The translations under genes and the position numbers were made by a program. From assembly GCF_022758145.1 (NCBI RefSeq), contig NZ_JAJVDH010000003.1, positions 434,001-498,000 on the forward strand: a stretch of DNA of 64,000 nucleotides, given 5' to 3'. Below the pieces are notes generated by a model that worked only from the letters and a program-made list of their open reading frames with translations, made no database searches and had not been told where the DNA came from. Shown piece by piece: positions 52,919 through 62,645 of this stretch. Numbering within the stretch: position 1 is the first letter of the stretch; each line of letters begins with the position of its first letter. The stretch is from Pontibacter vulgaris (GTDB taxonomy: Bacteria; Bacteroidota; Bacteroidia; Cytophagales; Hymenobacteraceae).

Positions 52919-53527
52919 ATGACAAAAGCCAGCACCCCTCTGCCCCAACCGGCAAGCAGAGCGGTTAGTAAAAAACAATTGTCGGACAGCAACAACGATT
53001 TAAATTATTGGCTCGCGCAGCCGGCAACTGCCCGTTTGGCAGCTTTGCAACATCTGCGCCGCCAGTACAGTATTTTAGTGCCAATGGAGCTGACGAACGA
53101 TTTTCAGGATTTCATTAAAATTCTTAACGCCTGCCATGCCGAGTATCTGGTTGCGGGCGGATTTGCAGTAGCTGTGTATGGTTACCCACGCTATACCGGC
53201 GACATCGACATCTGGGTAAAACCTACAAAAGACAATGCAGCAAGAGTGTTGCAGGCTTTAAAGGAATTTGGCTACACAGAAGGCCAGGTTACCTCTGAAG
53301 ATCTGGTAACGCCTGAAATTGTTGTACAACTGGGTTACCCGCCTAACCGCATCGACCTGGCAACAGGTTTAGCTGGTGTAGAATTTGAAACTTGCTGGAA
53401 CAATAAAGTGTCTATGCCGTTTGGCGATACAATGGCTTATTTCATCAGCCTTGATGATCTGAAACAAAACAAAAAAACCACTGCCCGTCAGCAAGACCTG
53501 CTCGACCTGCAGAACTTACCGGACTAA
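52919..53527 (+). CDS. MNT-type nucleotidyltransferase fused to a short N-terminal domain
   Basis: A 202-residue protein. Residues about 58-200 form a nucleotidyltransferase-fold domain with the motif LVAGGFAVAVYGYPRYTGDI and the DxD metal pair in DIDIWV. The domain itself begins MELTNDFQDFIKIL, which looks like an internal former start. The first ~57 residues carry a short helical segment ending ALQHLRRQY that in many Bacteroidota is a separate upstream small protein. The gene therefore seems to be a fusion of the two. The next gene follows after three bases. A toxin-antitoxin role is possible but unproven. Confidence 0.7.
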   Translation: MTKASTPLPQPASRAVSKKQLSDSNNDLNYWLAQPATARLAALQHLRRQYSILVPMELTNDFQDFIKILNACHAEYLVAGGFAVAVYGYPRYTGDIDIWVKPTKDNAARVLQALKEFGYTEGQVTSEDLVTPEIVVQLGYPPNRIDLATGLAGVEFETCWNNKVSMPFGDTMAYFISLDDLKQNKKTTARQQDLLDLQNLPD

Positions 53528-53530
53528 AAG

Positions 53531-54073
53531 ATGCCTGCTCCCTCTTCCGCCTTCAAGAAGGCTGTTCAAAAGCTTAGTGAAAAAGAAAAAGAAGCTCTCA
53601 TCCTGAAGGCCGTGCGGCGCGATGCTGAGCTTTACGACCTATTTTCTTACGAGCTGGAAGAAACCACCCTGGAGGAGGTATACGACAAAAGCGCAGATAC
53701 AATTCATAGTCTGATGATCAATGCCAGTGGCCGCAGCCTGAGCAAAGCCCTGGCAAAAGCGTTGCGTAAATCCATTAAAGAAATAGCCCGTTTCAAGCGC
53801 ATCACCAAAGATCAGAAAGCCGAGGTAGAGCTGCATTTATACTTGCTGCGGCTGATCTTCGATAACTTTACCGGCCAGTTCGATAGCTATTACAAAGTAT
53901 TTTATACTTCGTCGGCAAGGCTGTTGCTGCGTACCATCCAGCTCATCCAGAAAAACCTGCACGAGGATTATCACCTGGAGTATAAAGAGCAACTGGATGA
54001 TTACCTCGAGCAAATACACAGCCGTAACAAGCCCCTATCTTTTAAATTACCTGCCGCTTTTGAGGTTGAGTAA
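53531..54073 (+). CDS. Hypothetical helical protein next to the nucleotidyltransferase
   Basis: A 180-residue, mainly alpha-helical, charged protein (KKAVQKLSEKEKEALILKAV, KALAKALRKSIKEIARFKRI). It has no signal peptide or membrane segment, so it is probably cytosolic. No HEPN RxxxxH motif was seen. It starts three bases after the nucleotidyltransferase stop codon, so the two are probably cotranscribed. No family recognised. An AAGTATAAA word lies at the stop codon. Confidence 0.6.
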   Translation: MPAPSSAFKKAVQKLSEKEKEALILKAVRRDAELYDLFSYELEETTLEEVYDKSADTIHSLMINASGRSLSKALAKALRKSIKEIARFKRITKDQKAEVELHLYLLRLIFDNFTGQFDSYYKVFYTSSARLLLRTIQLIQKNLHEDYHLEYKEQLDDYLEQIHSRNKPLSFKLPAAFEVE

Positions 54074-54263
54074 AGTATAAATTTATATTTCTACAGTTTG
54101 TTTTGCCCGCTACTGGTGCATTTCTTCCATTTAAACAAACTTCTCAATTCCCGCATTTCTTACTGCTAAAAGCAGTTTAAACATCATCTCCTCCTAATGC
54201 TATAATTTATACTTCAAAATCATTAGATTTGGAGACTAACTAAACTAACTGCTTATCAATACC

Positions 54264-57200
54264 ATGAAGAAACGTACTTATCTGAGTATGTTCCTGGCGG
54301 CGGCGCTTGCTCTCCCTTGCAGCACCGCATTTGCCCAAGACAAAAAAGATGACAAGAAATGGAAAGTGGACGCAGCCCACGGAACCGAGAAAGAAATTAC
54401 CGTAACCACCGACGAAGGCACCTGGATGAGCCTGGACGTAAGTCCGGATGGCAAAGAGATCGTGTTCGATATGCTTGGCGACATCTACATTATGCCAATT
54501 TCAGGTGGTAAAGCAAAGCTATTGCGCACTGGCCGCCCTTACGAAGTGCAGCCCCGTTTCAGCCCCGATGGCAAGTTCATTTCCTTTACTTCTGATGCAG
54601 GTGGCGGCGACAACATCTGGATCATGAAGCGCGACGGCTCCGATGCCAAACAGATCACTACCGAGAATTTCCGTTTACTGAATAACGCTGTCTGGACGCC
54701 GGATGGCCAGTATCTGATTGCCCGCAAGCACTTTACCAATACACGTTCGTTGGGTGCCGGTGAAATGTGGATGTACCACCGCACAGGTGGTGCAGGTATA
54801 CAATTAACCAAGCGTAAAAACGACCAGCAGGATGCCGGCGAGCCATTTGTATCACCGGATGGTAAGTATGTGTATTACTCTGAAGACATGAGCGGTGGCT
54901 CTACCTTTGAGTATAACAAAGACCCGAACGGCCAGATTTATGTTATCCGCAGAGTGGATCGTAACACAGGAGAGATCGAAAATATAGTTACCGGTAACGG
55001 TGGCTCGGTTCGCCCGACTATTTCCAGAGATGGCAAACACATTGCTTTTGTGCGTCGTGTGCGTACCAAGTCTGTGCTTTTTGTACAGGACCTGAAAACA
55101 GGCGAGCAATGGCCTTTAACGGATAACCTGAGCAAAGACCAGCAGGAATCATGGGCTATTTTCGGTGTGTACCCGTCTTTCTCCTGGACGCCAGACAACA
55201 AGAGCATCGTTTACTGGGCAAATGGTAAGATCAATAAGATTGATGTTGCGAACCAGAAAGTAACCAACATTCCTTTTGAGGCTACTGCTACGCATTATGT
55301 TTCGGATGCAGTGCGCCACGATTTCAGCAAGAATGGCGGTGTTTCTCCAAAAGAGTTTACAGCTAAAGCTATTCGCCACGCGGTTACATCTCCTGATGGT
55401 AAGATCCTGGTATTTAACGCGGCCGGTCATATCTACAAAAAAGAATTACCTAACGGAAAGCCGGAGCGCATCACCAAAAGCGCTGATTTTGAGTTCTATC
55501 CTTCGTTCTCGCCAGACGGAAAGTATATCGTTTACTCTACCTGGAATGACGATAACTACAGCGCCCTGATGAAGCTGGATATCCGTAAGAAGAACGCTAA
55601 ACCAACTAAACTTACATCTGAGAAGGGTTTCTATACCAATGCATCATTCTCGCCAAATGGTAAGTTTATAGTTTACAACAAAGAAGGCGGTAACAACCAC
55701 ATGGGCTACGCGCACGGCAATGAGCGTGGTATTTACTACATGGAGGCCGATGGCGATAAGCCAACTTTGGTTCAGAAAAACGGATCTTCGCCGCTATTCA
55801 ATGCTACTTCTGACCGCATTTTCTTTACAGGTTATGCCGGTGACAAAGCTGCCTTTAAGAGCGTAAACCTGCAGGGCAAAGAAGAGCAGACGCACTATAC
55901 TTCAAAGTATACTGACCAGTTCTACCCAAGCCCGGACAATAAGTGGATCGCGTTTATAGAGTTGTTTAACGGCTATGTGGCTCCATTCTCAACCAACGGT
56001 TCTGGTTTAGACCTGAGCGCTGAAACCAAAGCAGTTCCGGTTGCCCGCTTCACCCGCGATGCCGGTACAAGCATCCATTGGTCTGGCGACAGCAAAAAAG
56101 TGAACTGGGTACTTGGTGATGAGTATTTCTCAAATGACATCAAGAACCGCTTCTCGTTTGTAGAAGGCGCTCCTGAGAAACTGCCTGCTATTGATACTAC
56201 CGGTACAAAGATTGGCCTTGCACTGAAAACAGATATTCCGGAAGGTAAAGTAGCTTTTACGAATGCGCGCATCATTACCATGAAAGGCGACGAAGTGATT
56301 GAAGGCGGAACTATAGTTGTGGATGGCAACCGTATTGTGGCTGTTGGTAAAGGTGTTGCTATACCTAAAGATGCCAAAGTAATAGACGCTGCTGGTAAAA
56401 CGATAATGCCTGGCTTTGTGGACGTGCACGCACACTTAGGTACATTCCGTAACGGTATGAGCCCGCAGAAGCAGTGGTCATATTTTGCAAACCTGGCTTA
56501 TGGCGTAACCACTACCCACGACCCTTCATCCACTACAGAAATGGTATTCAGCCAGTCGGAAGCTGTGAAAGCGGGTGCTATGGTTGGTCCGCGTATTTTC
56601 TCTACGGGAACTATACTTTACGGTGCCGATGGCAACTTTAAAGCCGTAATCAATAACCTGGACGATGCCCGTTCGCATCTGCGTCGTATTAAAGCGGTTG
56701 GTGGTTTCTCGGTGAAGAGCTATAACCAGCCTCGCCGTGAACAGCGCCAGCAGGTAATACAGGCTGCCCGCGAACTGGATATGACGGTGGTACCGGAAGG
56801 TGGTTCTACGTTCTTCCATAACATGAGCATGATCCTAGACGGCCACTCTGGCATTGAGCACAACATACCTGTTGCGCCACTTTACAAAGACGTAGTAGAT
56901 GTATGGAAAGCTTCACAGACTGGCTATACTCCTACTCTGATCGTGAACTATGGCGGTAACTCCGGTGAGTATTACTGGTACCAGAAAACTAACGCCTGGG
57001 ACAAAGAGCGCCTGCTGAAATTCACACCGCGCTCTGTAGTGGATGGCCGCTCACGTCGCGTTACCTTAGTACCTGACGAAGAGTATCAGAACGGTCACAT
57101 CCTGACTTCAGAAGCAACTACAAAACTGGCTAAGTCTGGTGTAAAAGTGAACCTGGGTGCTCACGGACAGCTACAAGGCTTAGGCGCGCACTGGGAACTA

Positions 57201-57563
57201 TGGATGCTGCAGCAAGGTGGCCTGAGTAACCTGGAAGCGCTTCGCGCCGCAACACTAAACGGTGCCGAGTATATTGGCATGGGCAAAGAAATTGGCTCGC
57301 TTGAAGCTGGCAAACTGGCTGACCTGATCGTACTTGACAAGAACCCGCTGGAAAATATCCAGAACTCGGAGCATGTGAAGTATACGATGGTAAATGGTCG
57401 CCTGTACGATGCCGCTACAATGGCTGAAACGGGCAACTATAATAAGCAGCAAGGCAAGTTCTGGTGGGAAAACAGCCGTACCGCCACCGCATTCGATTGG
57501 CACGAAGGCACGGACACCCGCTTCGAAGGTATAGCTGGTGAGCATTGCACTTGTAGACACTAA
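54264..57563 (+). CDS. Secreted amidohydrolase fused to a TolB-like propeller
   Basis: A 1,099-residue secreted protein. A signal peptide (1-24, ending STAFAQ) precedes repeated PDGK motifs over about 40-640 (VSPDGKEIVFDML, FSPDGKFISFTSDAGGGDNI, VSPDGKYVYYSED and others) that build a TolB/PD40-type propeller. The C-terminal metal-dependent amidohydrolase (about 670-1080) has VDVHAHLGTF for the first two metal histidines, SVKSYNQPRREQRQQ with a bridging-Lys position, HSGIEHNI for a third histidine, NLGAHGQ, and the terminal GKLADLIVLDKNPLENI. Related enzymes act on amino-acid amides, imidazolones or dipeptides, and the substrate is open. It is monocistronic. Confidence 0.88.
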   Translation: MKKRTYLSMFLAAALALPCSTAFAQDKKDDKKWKVDAAHGTEKEITVTTDEGTWMSLDVSPDGKEIVFDMLGDIYIMPISGGKAKLLRTGRPYEVQPRFSPDGKFISFTSDAGGGDNIWIMKRDGSDAKQITTENFRLLNNAVWTPDGQYLIARKHFTNTRSLGAGEMWMYHRTGGAGIQLTKRKNDQQDAGEPFVSPDGKYVYYSEDMSGGSTFEYNKDPNGQIYVIRRVDRNTGEIENIVTGNGGSVRPTISRDGKHIAFVRRVRTKSVLFVQDLKTGEQWPLTDNLSKDQQESWAIFGVYPSFSWTPDNKSIVYWANGKINKIDVANQKVTNIPFEATATHYVSDAVRHDFSKNGGVSPKEFTAKAIRHAVTSPDGKILVFNAAGHIYKKELPNGKPERITKSADFEFYPSFSPDGKYIVYSTWNDDNYSALMKLDIRKKNAKPTKLTSEKGFYTNASFSPNGKFIVYNKEGGNNHMGYAHGNERGIYYMEADGDKPTLVQKNGSSPLFNATSDRIFFTGYAGDKAAFKSVNLQGKEEQTHYTSKYTDQFYPSPDNKWIAFIELFNGYVAPFSTNGSGLDLSAETKAVPVARFTRDAGTSIHWSGDSKKVNWVLGDEYFSNDIKNRFSFVEGAPEKLPAIDTTGTKIGLALKTDIPEGKVAFTNARIITMKGDEVIEGGTIVVDGNRIVAVGKGVAIPKDAKVIDAAGKTIMPGFVDVHAHLGTFRNGMSPQKQWSYFANLAYGVTTTHDPSSTTEMVFSQSEAVKAGAMVGPRIFSTGTILYGADGNFKAVINNLDDARSHLRRIKAVGGFSVKSYNQPRREQRQQVIQAARELDMTVVPEGGSTFFHNMSMILDGHSGIEHNIPVAPLYKDVVDVWKASQTGYTPTLIVNYGGNSGEYYWYQKTNAWDKERLLKFTPRSVVDGRSRRVTLVPDEEYQNGHILTSEATTKLAKSGVKVNLGAHGQLQGLGAHWELWMLQQGGLSNLEALRAATLNGAEYIGMGKEIGSLEAGKLADLIVLDKNPLENIQNSEHVKYTMVNGRLYDAATMAETGNYNKQQGKFWWENSRTATAFDWHEGTDTRFEGIAGEHCTCRH

Positions 57564-57585
57564 GAATCCAGAAGTATAAAGTATA

Positions 57586-57622
57586 AAAAGCGGCTACCCT
57601 GATTGGGGCAGCCGCTTTTTTA
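57586..57622 (+). terminator. Terminator after the amidohydrolase gene
   Basis: The stem AAAAGCGGCT/AGCCGCTTTT has a T-rich tail. Two AAGTATAA words come just before it (57572-57586). Confidence 0.85.
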
Positions 57623-57673
57623 TTTATCTTAATTAGTTAACTTTAATTCAGGTAAAAACTTGAATACTGTGGA

Positions 57674-58336
57674 ATGAAAATTAATAGAGCATTAATTATT
57701 AGGTTATGTTTTGCAATAATTATTATTGCTTCTCTTTTATTAACTGCAAATAGAATCTTGGATAAAGATTGGTCGACTGTTACAGCTAGCATATCATTAA
57801 TAATTGCGGTAATCTCTGCGTGGATTGCTTATGACACTTTCCATCACCAAGCTTTAGCTCAAAAGCCACAAATTGTTATACAGCCAAACTTTGTAGATAG
57901 ATCAGGCTTGATTTTATTGTCTATTATGAATCACGGAGAAAATCCGGCTTACAATATCACCATCAAATGGCATAATCCAATTATAAATTCTAAGGATGAG
58001 ATTTTTTCTTTTAGTAATGGTTCTAAAAAATATGATATCCTTGTACTAAGTAAAAATGAAAAAGTGTCAACATTAGTTGATGGATTAACAAGTTTTTATA
58101 ATAAGTATAAGGATGCAGATTTAGAATATTCTGGAGTCATAACCTACACTGAAGATCTAAAGTCGCGAAGAAAAAATCATCAAAACTTTAATTTATCTCT
58201 TACTTCTTATAAAAGGCTTGTTAACGAAACTGACTCTGGTATAACCCACAATAAGCTGCAAAGCATACCTGATCATCTTGCTTCATTACAGAAAGAGATA
58301 CATAGTTTAAGAAAAGAACTTTTAACAATTAAATAG
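57674..58336 (+). CDS. Small AT-rich membrane protein of unknown function
   Basis: A 220-residue protein with two N-terminal membrane helices (about 7-26, LIIRLCFAIIIIASLLL, and about 33-50, VTASISLIIAVISAWI), a cytoplasmic or periplasmic beta-rich domain (about 65-180) and a C-terminal coiled-coil (LQKEIHSLRKELLTIK). No family was recognised. The gene is clearly more AT-rich than those on either side, stands alone, and meets the serine hydrolase gene head-on only four bases away. It may be horizontally acquired. Confidence 0.6.
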   Translation: MKINRALIIRLCFAIIIIASLLLTANRILDKDWSTVTASISLIIAVISAWIAYDTFHHQALAQKPQIVIQPNFVDRSGLILLSIMNHGENPAYNITIKWHNPIINSKDEIFSFSNGSKKYDILVLSKNEKVSTLVDGLTSFYNKYKDADLEYSGVITYTEDLKSRRKNHQNFNLSLTSYKRLVNETDSGITHNKLQSIPDHLASLQKEIHSLRKELLTIK

Positions 58337-58340
58337 ACAG

Positions 58341-59519
58341 CTACTTTTTCACCGCTGTCAGCACCCGCTTTATCAACTCATTCGGGTTGCCGTTGTGCCA
58401 GCGCCAAACTATAACGATGTCGTGCTCCGGGTCTACCCATACGGTATTCTGGCCGGCGCCTAAGGCTGCATAGCTGGTAGTTGGGGCATCGGGCCATGCT
58501 TTGCCTTCGGTATTCAGCCACCACAGGTAACCGTAATCCGGACCAACAGGGCCACGGGAAGTAGTCGCTTCTTTTACCCATTTCTCTGAAAGTATTTGTT
58601 TGTTTTTCCAGCGGCCATTGCGCAGGAACAGGTATCCGAAACGAGCTTCGTCGCGGGCACTTATCCAGAGGCCGCCTCCCCAGCGTGTGCCGCCGCTTAC
58701 CGATGGCATTTGCTTTCCATTTATCTCAACTATAGAATTTCTATATGGCACCCACTTCCAGGTTTCAGAAGCATCAATCGGGTCCATTATTTCATCTTCA
58801 AGCACTTCCGGCAGAGGCTTCTCCCAGAGCCGCAGCAACGATAAGGCAAAACGGTTGATGCGGACATCGTTATACTCGTAAAAGCTGCCTGGCTCCTGCA
58901 GCTCGCGTGGCTTGCGCTCTCCACGGCCAAAAGCTTCTTTGCCTACAAAGTCATACTTCTTTCCCCACATTTCGCCTTCCCACTCGCTCGTCTGGCGGGC
59001 ATGGTGCTCCCAGTTTACTTTGCTGTTCTGTTCCGTATCATAGCCACCGTCTTTCACGTACTTTGCCACCGGATCGTTTATACTTTGTATCATGCCCCTG
59101 TCTATGGTTAAGCCAAGTATAGTTGACAGAAAGCTTTTGGCTACACTATAAGTTGGGTCTGCAGCTTTGGTATCGCCCCACTCTGCTACAATGTAACCGT
59201 CTTTAATAATAATGCCGTTTGTGTTGGCCCGTGTAGTTGGCAAAGGCCCAAGAGGCTCCCCGAAGATTTCTTTCTGCGTAGAAAAGTCTTTTTCTATCTG
59301 GGTTGTTTCCTGTGTTTTGGCCCACTCTACGGCCTGTTGCAATAAAGCAGCATCCATACCTAGCTGTTCCGGTTGCTTTTTCTCCCAATTGTCGCCTTTG
59401 CCGGGGTAGTAAACTTTGGTCTGGGTTACTTTAGCTTGCTCTGTTGTTGGCGTGGCTTGCTGCTGGCAAGAAAATAAGCTAACTGCCAGCGCCAGCGCAT
59501 AAAACATATTTCTTCTCAT
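58341..59519 (-). CDS. Serine hydrolase of the beta-lactamase fold (lipoprotein)
   Basis: A 392-residue class C beta-lactamase-like serine hydrolase. It has a lipoprotein signal ending LAVSLFSC. The nucleophile motif SxxK is in YSVAKSFLS (near residue 130), the Tyr-x-Asn-like motif in YEYNDVRIN, and a third motif around WHNGNPN or AGQNTVWVDP. Such enzymes act on peptides, esters or peptidoglycan stems; the substrate is unknown. A periplasmic or outer-membrane position is likely. It is monocistronic. Confidence 0.85.
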   Translation of the reverse strand: MRRNMFYALALAVSLFSCQQQATPTTEQAKVTQTKVYYPGKGDNWEKKQPEQLGMDAALLQQAVEWAKTQETTQIEKDFSTQKEIFGEPLGPLPTTRANTNGIIIKDGYIVAEWGDTKAADPTYSVAKSFLSTILGLTIDRGMIQSINDPVAKYVKDGGYDTEQNSKVNWEHHARQTSEWEGEMWGKKYDFVGKEAFGRGERKPRELQEPGSFYEYNDVRINRFALSLLRLWEKPLPEVLEDEIMDPIDASETWKWVPYRNSIVEINGKQMPSVSGGTRWGGGLWISARDEARFGYLFLRNGRWKNKQILSEKWVKEATTSRGPVGPDYGYLWWLNTEGKAWPDAPTTSYAALGAGQNTVWVDPEHDIVIVWRWHNGNPNELIKRVLTAVKK

Positions 59520-59585
59520 CTATCAGAATGAAGTTTAGTTATTTTTCTAACTCAATCTACAAAAAGAAACTTACTATTCTGAGAT

Positions 59586-60335
59586 CTATGATGGTTTTAC
59601 AAGTTGCTTGATTGGGCGCTTTATGCCAAACTCAAAAAAATGCCTGGCCCTGCTGCTGAGCGGTAACCGGTAGCCCATGCCATCTTTTATTACCAGGCTA
59701 CAGGGCACACAAACACCACATGATTTTTTTGATTTGGTTGGCTTATGACAGAACCAGGTATGGTTCATAATATTTTCGAACTTATACTTAATAGCTAATG
59801 CCCGCATATCCTGCTTGGTAAGCTCTATGAGCGGATATTCGAATTTGCCGAAAAAATGAACATCCGGGTTAACTGGTTCTTCTTTAAGCCGGTAACTACG
59901 CCTGTTCTCTGGCTCTTCTCTTTTCAGGAAAGGATAAACGTGCCTGCCCATAAAGCTATCCGGCCTGCGCTCTACCGATAATTGCAGGTTATCTATTCCG
60001 AACTGCAGTGCCAGCCTTGCCAGCCATTCATACTGTATACCTAACCGCTCTTTGTTTGCCATGCGCCAGTAACGTTCTGTTATTTCCTGGTTAGGCTTTA
60101 TATCCTCGAGTTTAATAATGCGACTTTCAGGAAATCGGTTTTTTGCTTTCGGATTCTTCTGCAGAATACTATCCCGCAACAATTGCATGGTTTGTAGCTC
60201 TATGGCAGTTGATGCTCTATTGGAATCTATTACATAGTATGTCTGTACACTTTTATTCTCTACCAGAAGTAACTCTAACAATCTGTAAGTAGAATCCCAG
60301 CCTCCAGTCCATAATAAATTGGAAATGTGTTTCAT
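59586..60335 (-). CDS. QueC-like PP-loop ATPase, paralogue 1
   Basis: A 249-residue protein related to QueC (7-cyano-7-deazaguanine synthase). The PP-loop ATP site is LLWTGGWDSTYRLLEL near the N terminus. The C-terminal half has LTKQDMRALAIKY and the QueC-type zinc cysteines TWFCHKP...CGVCVPC. It deviates from true QueC, which has SGGxDST and a different Cys-zone ending. The ATG at 60335 (MKHISNLLWTGG) is chosen over 60380. No queD, queE, queF or folE neighbour is present. It is one of three paralogues within 4 kb; the second is frameshifted and the third is at 62729. Confidence 0.8.
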   Translation of the reverse strand: MKHISNLLWTGGWDSTYRLLELLLVENKSVQTYYVIDSNRASTAIELQTMQLLRDSILQKNPKAKNRFPESRIIKLEDIKPNQEITERYWRMANKERLGIQYEWLARLALQFGIDNLQLSVERRPDSFMGRHVYPFLKREEPENRRSYRLKEEPVNPDVHFFGKFEYPLIELTKQDMRALAIKYKFENIMNHTWFCHKPTKSKKSCGVCVPCSLVIKDGMGYRLPLSSRARHFFEFGIKRPIKQLVKPS

Positions 60336-60675
60336 CAAAATTGGATTAGTGTTGTGGCCCTGCCTGCACTTAAAATACAATACAATAGAGCATTTTTAAT
60401 ATTATACACTTACGCGTACCACTTCTCCAATACTAGGATTATAAAAACAATTATCAGGGTTAAAAAACGAATATGATACTGAAAATTAAATTCTGGCAAT
60501 AATAAATTTATACTTTACCTTAAAGATTCATTTATTGATAAACAGAAATTTATAAATGACAAGAAACCCACACTACTTCACTGATAAGTTACGGGTAAGT
60601 AAGGCACTAAAAAATGTATAGATGAGTAATGCTGGATATTATACCGTGATACAGTGCTGTTTATACTTGTTAAAC
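60336..60675. other. Non-coding AT-rich spacer between QueC-like paralogues
   Basis: 340 bases between two same-strand QueC-like genes. Apart from two AAGTATA-type words nothing was recognised. It may include the promoter of paralogue 1. Confidence 0.4.
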
Positions 60676-61448
60676 TCAGTGAACAACATTAGCCATCGCA
60701 ACTGTTTTAAAGGCTTTGCGAAGCGGCCGTTTTATTTTAAACTCATAATAATTTGAAACACGGCTGGTAAACGGCACCCGGTGCCCCATACCTTCCAGAA
60801 TAGCTATATGGCATGGCATGCACACGCCACAAGGCTGTTGCTTACGATTAGGCCGGTGGCAGAACCAAGTCTCTTTCATTACATGGTAAAAGCCATACTT
60901 TATTGCTATTTTCTGCATATCCAGTTTTGTAATTTCAATAACAGGCCATTTAAAACAACTGAATAAGCTGACTTCTGGTATAGCAGGTGTGTGCATTAAC
61001 CGATAGGATGTGTTATCAGCCGGGTTTTCACGAGCCAGAAATGGCCTGATATGGCGACCAACAAAAGTATAAGGCAAAGGTGTTTCTATAGATAGCTCCA
61101 GATCATTGATTCCTAACTGAGCCGCCATTCTGGCTAACCACTCATACTGTTCGCCTAATCTTTCTTTCTTCCTTATCTGGTTATATAAGGCCGTTATCAT
61201 TTCATTCGGTTTTATGTCGTTTTTCTCAAACACCCTGGATGGCAATAACCTCGCTGCTGCATCTGGCCAGTTTTTTACAATTAATGCCCTGATCCTGGAC
61301 ATCGTATCGAGCTCTTTTTTAAAAGAAGGCCTGTTAGAATCTATCACATAAAAAGTTTGTACCTGCTTTTTTCAAGCAACAGTAGTTCTAACAGACGGTA
61401 GGTTGAATCCCAACCACCAGTCCATAGAAAATTGGCTGTTTGTCCCAT
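60676..61448 (-). pseudogene. QueC-like PP-loop ATPase, paralogue 2, frameshifted
   Basis: On the reverse strand an ATG at 61446-61448 opens MGQTANFLWTGGWDSTYRLL and continues to LLLLEK. There an A6 tract (61367-61372 on the complement) puts the frame out by one base, and the next codons end at a stop. With one more A the frame continues QVQTFYVIDSNRPSF and then perfectly to the normal end at 60676, including TWFCHRP and CGVCMPC. The paralogue at 62729 has the full A run at this place. The lesion is therefore a one-base loss in a homopolymer. It could be a true mutation, a phase-variable switch or a sequencing error. Confidence 0.85.
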
Positions 61449-61690
61449 AAAGTATATTCTGCAGTAAGTTTGGTTTATTTTTCATAAGCAAATGATATTC
61501 AATACAATACACCTTCATTAAGAAGTTAGAATATACGGTTGCAATTATATTTAGTATAATATTATTATATTTATTTTAAATATAATATCACAAACCATAC
61601 TGTAAATGCTAGAGTATGGGTATGCATCCGAAACCAATTATTACCATACTTAATAAGCTGATTTTATTTGAGCCTTCTTTTTAAAACTAT

Positions 61691-61728
61691 AAAAAAACGG
61701 CTGAGGCAATAATTGCCTCAGCCGTTTT
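61691..61728 (-). terminator. Terminator after the TerB-like gene
   Basis: The hairpin AAAACGGCTGAGGCAAT with a one-base centre and its exact complement lies 24-60 bases after the stop codon of the reverse-strand TerB-like gene. It has a T-rich tail on the reverse strand. Confidence 0.8.
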
Positions 61729-61751
61729 AAGAAATTATGTATTGGTTTATA

Positions 61752-62555
61752 CTACCAGCCCGATTTGCGCTTCCCGCCGCCAAGTATACCACCTAACAGC
61801 GATCCTAAACCACCAGAATTCATGCCTCCATAACCTCGCCTGCCATTAAGGCCACCCAACACCGATATTAGCGAGCCAAGGCCGCCACCTGTTTGCCTCA
61901 TGCCTCCACCCATCATACCACCACCAAGCAGGCCACCTAATAAACCGCCACCCATAGTACCCATTCCTCCTAGCCTGCCAGTTCTTCGCCTGCGGCCTCT
62001 GCTCATTACTTTTGCCAGCACCAGTGGGGCCAGAATGCCTAACATACCTTGCACCATTTGCGGCGATATACCAGCATTTTTAAACATATCGCCAAAACCA
62101 CTCTTATTCATAAATGCCTGTGATGTAGGATCTTCACCTTGCTTCTGTGCTTCGTCGGCTTTATTAACATATTGGTCTAATATACTGTACTGATTCTGAT
62201 CAATGCCCAGGTAATCGGCAATTTCCTGGATGCGTTTTTGTTCATCTGCTGTATACTTACCATCGGCTTTGGCAAAACTGATAATATCTGTTACAAACGT
62301 AAACCGCAACTGGCTCTGCTTTAGCTGGTCAAGGCATTTTTGCAGACTGATCTGGGAAGGGTTCCTTGCAATCTGGGTCAGCTCCTGCTGCAGGTTTTCG
62401 GGCAGTTCTGCTGCCTCACTCATCACCTCCAGAAACTCAAGTTCTTCGTCAGATGCATGCCCGTCGGCAGAGGCCAAGGTAGCCATGGCACCAAAATAAG
62501 CCCCTTTTTCTTGTATGGTATAGTCTTTTAATAATGTAGTTTGTTCTTGTTCCAT
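61752..62555 (-). CDS. TerB-like protein with glycine-rich C terminus
   Basis: A 267-residue protein. The N-terminal half (about 10-145) is a TerB-type helical bundle (tellurite-resistance/Mg-transport-like fold), with the paired acidic motifs ASADGHASDEELEFL and FAKADGKYTADEQKRI, typical of TerB metal-binding helices. The C-terminal ~95 residues are low-complexity GGG/GGLLGG repeats with Met and Arg, followed by a basic end (GGGKRKSGW). TerB domains occur in tellurite resistance and in envelope stress complexes. No ter genes adjoin it. It lies between QueC-like paralogues 2 and 3. Confidence 0.7.
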   Translation of the reverse strand: MEQEQTTLLKDYTIQEKGAYFGAMATLASADGHASDEELEFLEVMSEAAELPENLQQELTQIARNPSQISLQKCLDQLKQSQLRFTFVTDIISFAKADGKYTADEQKRIQEIADYLGIDQNQYSILDQYVNKADEAQKQGEDPTSQAFMNKSGFGDMFKNAGISPQMVQGMLGILAPLVLAKVMSRGRRRRTGRLGGMGTMGGGLLGGLLGGGMMGGGMRQTGGGLGSLISVLGGLNGRRGYGGMNSGGLGSLLGGILGGGKRKSGW

Positions 62556-62645
62556 TAGCTTTCAGATGTATAGTTTGGTTCTTATTAACGAACTGTTTGG
62601 CAGCAGGTTAAAGTTACCAAACGGATATTAAGCGGCCTAGTAACA

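Noticed and set aside
52919-54073. A classical HEPN/MNT toxin-antitoxin pair
   Set aside because: The partner lacks the RxxxxH motif and is not HEPN-like; only the nucleotidyltransferase part fits.
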